NCBI GenBank assembly: GCA_046349355.1 | Contig: JAXMCM010000020.1 | Span: 124,001-188,000 of the forward strand | Direction of reading: 5' to 3' | DNA length: 64,000 nucleotides | From: CALKJU01 sp046349355 | GTDB taxonomy: Bacteria; Pseudomonadota; Alphaproteobacteria; Geminicoccales; Geminicoccaceae | Shown here: positions 60,041 through 64,000 of the stretch, in pieces | How the letters are laid out: each line of letters starts with the position of its first letter | How positions within the stretch are numbered: the stretch's first letter is position 1 | Made by a program: the position numbers and the translations under genes | Notes under the pieces: model-generated | Told to the model about the DNA's origin: nothing | Databases searched by the model: none | The model's input: the letters and a program-made list of their open reading frames with translations, nothing else

Positions 60041-60811
60041 GTGGACACGCCGATCATCCGCCTGCGCGGCATCGTCAACCGCTTCGGTCCGCAGGTGCTG
60101 CACGACAACCTCGACCTCGACGTGCGCCGCGGCGAGGTGATGGGGCTGATCGGCGGCTCGGGCTCCGGCAAGTCGGTGCTGCTGCGCACCATCGTCGGCC
60201 TGCGCGAGCCGCAGGCCGGCACCGTCGAGCTGCTCGGCCAGGACCGGCACGCCCTCGACGACGCCGGCCGCGACGCCCAGCGCGCCCGCATGGGGATGCT
60301 GTTCCAGGATGGCGCCCTGTTCAGCTCGATGACGGTCAAGCGCAACATCCAGCTGCCGATCCGCGAGCGCTTCCGCCTCAGCGAGAAGCAGCTCGACGAG
60401 CTGGCGGCACTCAAGCTCAGCCTGGTCGGCCTGCCGCCGCTGGCCGGCGGCAAGATGCCGTCCGAGCTGTCGGGCGGCATGAAGAAGCGGGCCGGCCTCG
60501 CCCGCGCCCTGGCGCTCGATCCCGAGCTTCTGTTCCTCGACGAGCCGACCGCCGGCCTCGACCCGATCGGCGCCGCCGAGTTCGACGAGCTCATCCGGTC
60601 CCTGCAGCGCAGCCTCGGCCTGACCGTGCTCATGGTCACCCACGACCTCGACAGTCTCGTCCGCATCACCGACCGCATCGCCGCGCTGGTCGACCGGCGC
60701 GCCATCGTCGACACCATCGACCGGCTGCGCCAGCACCCGGATCCGTGGCTGCAGTCCTACTTCGGCGGCGTGCGCGGGCGCGCGGCGCTGACCTCGGCCG
60801 CGGGAGCCTGA
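60041..60811 (+). CDS. mlaF: MlaF-type ABC transporter ATPase
   Basis: A 256-residue ATPase for the MlaFED complex. Walker A GGSGSGKSV, signature LSGGMKKR, Walker B LLFLDEPTAGLDPIG and switch VTHDLDSLV are all present; LFQDGALFSSMTV is the typical MlaF Q-loop. The start is a GTG four bases after the mlaE stop with hardly any Shine-Dalgarno, so it is probably read through translational coupling. Confidence 0.94.
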   Translation: MDTPIIRLRGIVNRFGPQVLHDNLDLDVRRGEVMGLIGGSGSGKSVLLRTIVGLREPQAGTVELLGQDRHALDDAGRDAQRARMGMLFQDGALFSSMTVKRNIQLPIRERFRLSEKQLDELAALKLSLVGLPPLAGGKMPSELSGGMKKRAGLARALALDPELLFLDEPTAGLDPIGAAEFDELIRSLQRSLGLTVLMVTHDLDSLVRITDRIAALVDRRAIVDTIDRLRQHPDPWLQSYFGGVRGRAALTSAAGA

Positions 60812-60814
60812 GCG

Positions 60815-61789
60815 ATGGAAGTACGCGCCAGCTACGTCGTCGTCGGCAGCTTCGTCCTGGGCATCCTGATCGCCCTGGCCGTGTTCCTCGTCTGGCTGGC
60901 CCGGGTCCAGATCGACCGCACCTATGCCGTCTACGAGGTCGCCTTCACCGGCTCGGTCAATGGCGTGCAGCAGGGCAGCGCCGTCCGCTATCGCGGCGTT
61001 CCCGTCGGCCGCGTCAGCAACATCCGCATCGACCCCGACAATCTCGAGCAGATCCTCGTCACCCTCGAATTGCAGCCCGACACGCCGATCCGCACCGACA
61101 CCCTGGCCTCGGTCGAGGCCCAGGGCATCACCGGCATCGCCCAGATCCAGCTGTCCGGCGGGATGCAGGGCAGCCCGATGCTGCAATCCGAGGACAAGGA
61201 TACGCCGCCGCGCATCCGCGCCACCCAGTCCCGGCTCGAGCAGGTGTTCGAGTCGACCCCGGTGGTGCTGAACCGGATCGCCCAGGTCCTCGAGCGGATG
61301 GACACCCTGCTCAGCGACGAGAACCTCCACAACATCAACGCCATCATCGACGACGCCGAGGTCGTGGCGGACAAGATGGCGGAGGCGATGCCCAAGGTGT
61401 CGGCCATCCTCGACGCCGGCACCGCCGCGGGCGAGGACATCCAGGTCGCCGCCCGCGATCTGGCGGCGCTGACCGCGACCCTGAAGTCGACCACCATGAG
61501 CCTGGATGGCCGGGTCGCCACACTCGGCGACAAGGGAGCCGCCACCCTCGACAATGTCGCCGCCGCGGCGCGCTCCTTCCAGGCCCTGGCGACACGGCTG
61601 GACAACCTGACCAGGTCCAACAGCCAGCCGATCACCGACTTCTCGGAATCGACGCTCTACGAGCTGCGCCAGCTGGTCGCCGAGCTGCGCCAGTTCGTGG
61701 CCTCGGCGTCGCGGATCACCAAGGAACTGGAGCGCGATCCCGCCGGCTACCTGCTGGGCGGGCCGCAGAAGGGCTTCGAGCCGCGATGA
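60815..61789 (+). CDS. mlaD: MlaD/MCE-domain protein
   Basis: A 324-residue periplasmic lipid-binding protein anchored by an N-terminal helix (YVVVGSFVLGILIALAVFLV). The MCE domain follows (YEVAFTGSVNGVQQGSAVRY, VPVGRVSNIRIDPDN, LASVEAQGITGIAQIQLSGG), and the C-terminal half is a long helical region, longer than in Escherichia coli MlaD, with a tail NSQPITDFSESTLYELRQL. MCE proteins form hexameric rings that move lipids between membranes. It starts three bases after mlaF and overlaps the lipoprotein gene start (ATGA). Confidence 0.93.
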   Translation: MEVRASYVVVGSFVLGILIALAVFLVWLARVQIDRTYAVYEVAFTGSVNGVQQGSAVRYRGVPVGRVSNIRIDPDNLEQILVTLELQPDTPIRTDTLASVEAQGITGIAQIQLSGGMQGSPMLQSEDKDTPPRIRATQSRLEQVFESTPVVLNRIAQVLERMDTLLSDENLHNINAIIDDAEVVADKMAEAMPKVSAILDAGTAAGEDIQVAARDLAALTATLKSTTMSLDGRVATLGDKGAATLDNVAAAARSFQALATRLDNLTRSNSQPITDFSESTLYELRQLVAELRQFVASASRITKELERDPAGYLLGGPQKGFEPR

Positions 61790-62424
61790 GCCTGCCCCGC
61801 CGAGCCTTCCTCACCCTGCCCGCCATCGCGGCCGCCGCCGGCTGCTCGCCGATCGACCTGGTCGGCGGCAGCCGGCCGCCGCCGCGGCTCTACGAGCTCA
61901 CGCCGAAGAGCACGTTCCCGCCCGACCTGCCGCAGGTGAAGGGTGTGGTCCGCGTCGAATCGGCGACCGCCACCGCCGGGCTGAACACGACCCGCATCGC
62001 GCTGCGGCCGAGCCCGACCGCGCTCGAGTACTACGCCAATGCGCTGTGGATCGACGTGCTGCCGGTGATGGTCCAGAACCTGTTCGTCGAGTCCCTCGAG
62101 AACAGCGGCGCCATCGACGCCGTCGGGCCGGCCGCGGCCGGCGTGCCGGCGCGCTTCGGCCTGCTGCTGCACATCCGCGAGTTCCAGGCCGAGTACAGCG
62201 CCCCGGCGGTGCCGCCGACGGCGCGGGTTCGCCTGCAATGCCGTGCGGTGACCCTGCCGCGCCGCGACTCGGTGGCCGCCACCGGCGCCGAGTCGGCCGT
62301 CGAGGCGACCGGGACGGCCCTCGACGCCGTCGTCGACGCGTTCGACGAGGCGCTCGGCAAGGCGATGCGCGAGATCGTGGTGTGGGCGGCACAGACGCTG
62401 CACGCCGAGGAGACCCGGCGTTGA
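61786..62424 (+). CDS. ABC-type transport auxiliary lipoprotein (PqiC/YmbA-like)
   Basis: A 212-residue outer-membrane lipoprotein candidate with signal peptide MSLPRRAFLTLPAIAAAAGC (lipobox AAGC, Cys about residue 20). The body matches the PqiC/ABC-transport auxiliary family: RLYELTPKSTFPPDLPQ, a central ALEYYANALWIDVLPVMVQN segment and FGLLLHIREFQAEY strand. It would receive or anchor the MCE complex at the outer membrane. The ATG overlaps the mlaD stop. Confidence 0.88.
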   Translation: MSLPRRAFLTLPAIAAAAGCSPIDLVGGSRPPPRLYELTPKSTFPPDLPQVKGVVRVESATATAGLNTTRIALRPSPTALEYYANALWIDVLPVMVQNLFVESLENSGAIDAVGPAAAGVPARFGLLLHIREFQAEYSAPAVPPTARVRLQCRAVTLPRRDSVAATGAESAVEATGTALDAVVDAFDEALGKAMREIVVWAAQTLHAEETRR

Positions 62425-62440
62425 CCGCCCCTATCGAATC

Positions 62441-62448
62441 GATATATC
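62441..62448. promoter_or_regulatory. Candidate PadR operator core
   Basis: The perfect eight-base palindrome GATATATC within a short A+T-rich patch, 42 bases upstream of the padR-like start. PadR proteins usually repress their own operon through such symmetric A+T-rich sites, which would overlap the promoter here. Confidence 0.35.
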
Positions 62449-62489
62449 TCGGTCCGATGTAGGCGGATCCGCCGCCCGATCGGTCATCG

Positions 62490-63062
62490 ATGGACGTTCG
62501 CACCCTTTGCCTCGGCGTGCTCACCGAGCGCGCGATGAGCGGCTACGAGATCAAGAACCACTTCGAGGATGCCTTCCGGCATTTCTTCGCGGCGGGGTTC
62601 GGCTCGATCTATCCGGCGCTCGCCGAGCTTGCCCGCGACGGGCTGGTAACGGTCGAGAGCGTCGAGCAGGAGAAGCGGCCGGACAAGAAGGTCTACCGGA
62701 TCACCGCGCGGGGCCGCGAGGCGCTGCTGCGCCAGCTCGACGCCAGCGAGCCGAAGCACCGCATCCGCTCGGAGTTCCTCGTCGCCCTCTACTTCGCCCA
62801 CCTGCTCCCGCCCGCCCGGGTCGCCCGGATGCTCGACGAGATGGCGGCGGCCTGGGAGCACATGCTGACCGACGAGATCGAGCAGTGCGAGGCAGCCGCG
62901 GCGCAGCCCGGCGCCGAGCCGCTCACGCCCGGCCAGCGCTTCGCGCTGGGCTACGGCCGGGTGATGCTGAGCTCCGCCCTTGCCTATCTGAAGCGGCAGC
63001 GCGGCCCGCTGCTGCGCGAATTGGAGGCGCTGCAGGCCCCGCAACGGGCCGCGGCCGAATAG
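62490..63062 (+). CDS. PadR family transcriptional regulator
   Basis: A 190-residue regulator with the PadR winged helix (LCLGVLTERAMSGYEIKNHF, GSIYPALAELARDGLVTVE, KVYRITARGREALL) and a C-terminal vinculin-like helical dimer domain. PadR members sense phenolic or lipophilic compounds and repress efflux or detoxification genes. It is followed at once by an RND adaptor gene (one base between stop and ATG), so the target is probably that efflux pump. Confidence 0.93.
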   Translation: MDVRTLCLGVLTERAMSGYEIKNHFEDAFRHFFAAGFGSIYPALAELARDGLVTVESVEQEKRPDKKVYRITARGREALLRQLDASEPKHRIRSEFLVALYFAHLLPPARVARMLDEMAAAWEHMLTDEIEQCEAAAAQPGAEPLTPGQRFALGYGRVMLSSALAYLKRQRGPLLRELEALQAPQRAAAE

Positions 63063-63063
63063 C

Positions 63064-64000
63064 ATGAACGCCAACTACTTCTGGACGGGCGTCATCTGCG
63101 TCGCCCTCGTCGGCTGGATCGGGTCGCGCTACGTCGGCCCCTACGCCACCGACCCGATCACCGCCGGCCCGGATGCCGCCACCGCCGCCGCTGGCCCCGT
63201 CGCCGGAGGCGGCACAGCGGCCGTGGCCCAGCCGCCCCGCATGCGCGTGCAGGTCCGCGATTCGCAGGCGGCGCCGGTGGTGCGCGAGATCGTCCTCAAC
63301 GGCCGCTCGGCGCCGGCCCGCAGCGTCGAGATGCGCGCCGAGGTGACCGGCCGGGTCATCGAGCTGCCGGTCGAGCGTGGCGCCACGGTCGCCGCCGGCG
63401 ACGTCATCGCCCGCCTCGACCGGCGCGACCGCGAGGCCTGGCTGCGCCAGGCCGAGGCGGCGCTGGCCCGCGCCCAGGTCGAGTTCGACGCCGGCCAGAA
63501 GCTGCGCAAGAAGGACTTCATGGCCGAGACCGAGCTGGCCGCCAAGCTGGCATCGCTCGAGCAGGCCAAGGCCGAGGTCGAGAAGGCCCAGCTCGATCTC
63601 GCTCATGGCGACGTCAAGGCGCCGTTCGCCGGCGTGCTCGACCGGCGGCCGATCGAGCTCGGCGATCTGGTCGAGACCGGCGACCGCGTCGGCACCATCC
63701 TCGAGCTCGATCCGCTGCTGGTGACCGCCGATGTCGCCGAGGTCGATGTCGGCAACCTGCATGTCGGCCAGGCCGGCGTCGCCGAGCTCGTCACCGGCGA
63801 GCGGGTGCCCGGCAAGGTCCGCTACATCGCCAGCGAGGCCGACGCCGCGACCCGCACCTTCCGCGTCGAGCTGGAGCTGCCCAACCCCGGCCACAAGCTG
63901 CCGGCCGGCACCAGCGCCGTGCTGCGCATCGCCCTCGACCCGCTGCCGGCGCACGAGGTGTCGTCGGCGCTGCTGGCGCTGAACGACCAGGGCACGGTCG
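63064..64000 (+). CDS. RND efflux periplasmic adaptor subunit (cut by the window end)
   Basis: First 312 residues of a membrane-fusion protein of the AcrA/MexA type; no stop before the edge. An N-terminal anchor helix (YFWTGVICVALVGWIGSRYV) is followed by an Ala/Gly-rich linker, the lipoyl halves (RAEVTGRVIELPVERGATV and HGDVKAPFAGVLDRRPI), a hairpin of charged helices (LAKLASLEQAKAEVEKAQ type) and the beta-barrel strand VAELVTGERVPGKVRY. The start ATG directly after the padR stop marks a padR-adaptor(-pump) operon; the inner-membrane RND pump would be downstream. Confidence 0.9.
   Translation, partial: MNANYFWTGVICVALVGWIGSRYVGPYATDPITAGPDAATAAAGPVAGGGTAAVAQPPRMRVQVRDSQAAPVVREIVLNGRSAPARSVEMRAEVTGRVIELPVERGATVAAGDVIARLDRRDREAWLRQAEAALARAQVEFDAGQKLRKKDFMAETELAAKLASLEQAKAEVEKAQLDLAHGDVKAPFAGVLDRRPIELGDLVETGDRVGTILELDPLLVTADVAEVDVGNLHVGQAGVAELVTGERVPGKVRYIASEADAATRTFRVELELPNPGHKLPAGTSAVLRIALDPLPAHEVSSALLALNDQGTV

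Overview
The window is strongly G+C-rich, densely packed DNA (at least 57 protein-coding genes) and looks chromosomal. Gene content points to an environmental Alphaproteobacterium of the Rhodospirillales/Geminicoccales type: an MlaFED/PqiC-like lipid-transport operon with a STAS-fused MlaE, a short KPNYRFER-type charged protein, YnjBCD, CbtAB, RTX/serralysin proteins, and many periplasmic importers and flavin amine dehydrogenases. The family-level placement is inference. No rRNA, tRNA, CRISPR array, insertion sequence or phage gene was recognised.

Layout. (1) 1-8058, housekeeping and envelope: pyrB (minus, at the left edge), an RlpA-like protein, a lipoprotein, a YqaA/DedA-like membrane protein, the murein endopeptidase MepA, an IolE-like isomerase, a 53-aa charged protein, TerC, and a two-gene unit of an endonuclease-I-like protein plus a glycerol-1-phosphate-dehydrogenase-like enzyme. 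(2) 8071-13328: an exported SAM-hydrolase-family protein divergent from a SAM methyltransferase, then the complete ynjBCD importer. (3) 13325-16735: a TfoX-N protein and an Ogt-type alkyltransferase (translationally coupled), a secreted trypsin-like protease and a divergent LuxR-type regulator. (4) 16683-30279, a large catabolic island. On the minus strand are a DeoR regulator, a PLP dehydratase and an enolase-superfamily enzyme. On the plus strand are a betaine-type ABC importer (binding protein, ATPase, fused double permease), a choline-kinase-like enzyme and a class V aminotransferase. An SDR, a D-threonine-aldolase/D-serine-dehydratase-like enzyme and a sarcosine/dimethylglycine-dehydrogenase-like flavoprotein follow. 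(5) 30287-42128: a two-domain peptidoglycan hydrolase, a serralysin-type RTX protease interrupted by a very long G homopolymer, a rhomboid protease, a class III aminotransferase and two large tandem RTX proteins. (6) 42516-50632: a second dimethylglycine-dehydrogenase-like protein, a TetR-thioredoxin-Old Yellow Enzyme operon, another choline-kinase-like gene, an acyl-CoA carboxylase beta subunit and cbtBA. (7) 50934-58189: a GH1-like protein, an XRE regulator, and a five-gene minus-strand operon of a PRISE-type reductase with a carbohydrate-type ABC importer. (8) 58292-64000: a TPR protein, the MlaE-F-D plus lipoprotein operon, a PadR regulator and an RND adaptor cut by the window edge.

The outstanding feature is at 32234-32270, an uninterrupted run of 37 G (C on the coding strand) inside a polyproline linker of the serralysin gene. 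The catalytic part and the C-terminal RTX/type I secretion part lie in different frames on either side. A tract of 35, 38 or 41 would join them. Because poly-C encodes proline in every frame, this looks like a contingency switch for export of a metalloprotease, with assembly error as the alternative. A second notable feature is a 790-residue RTX protein built on a 27-residue super-repeat. Several enzymes appear to lack a family catalytic residue. Three convergent gene pairs share a CTAG tetranucleotide as overlapping stop codons.
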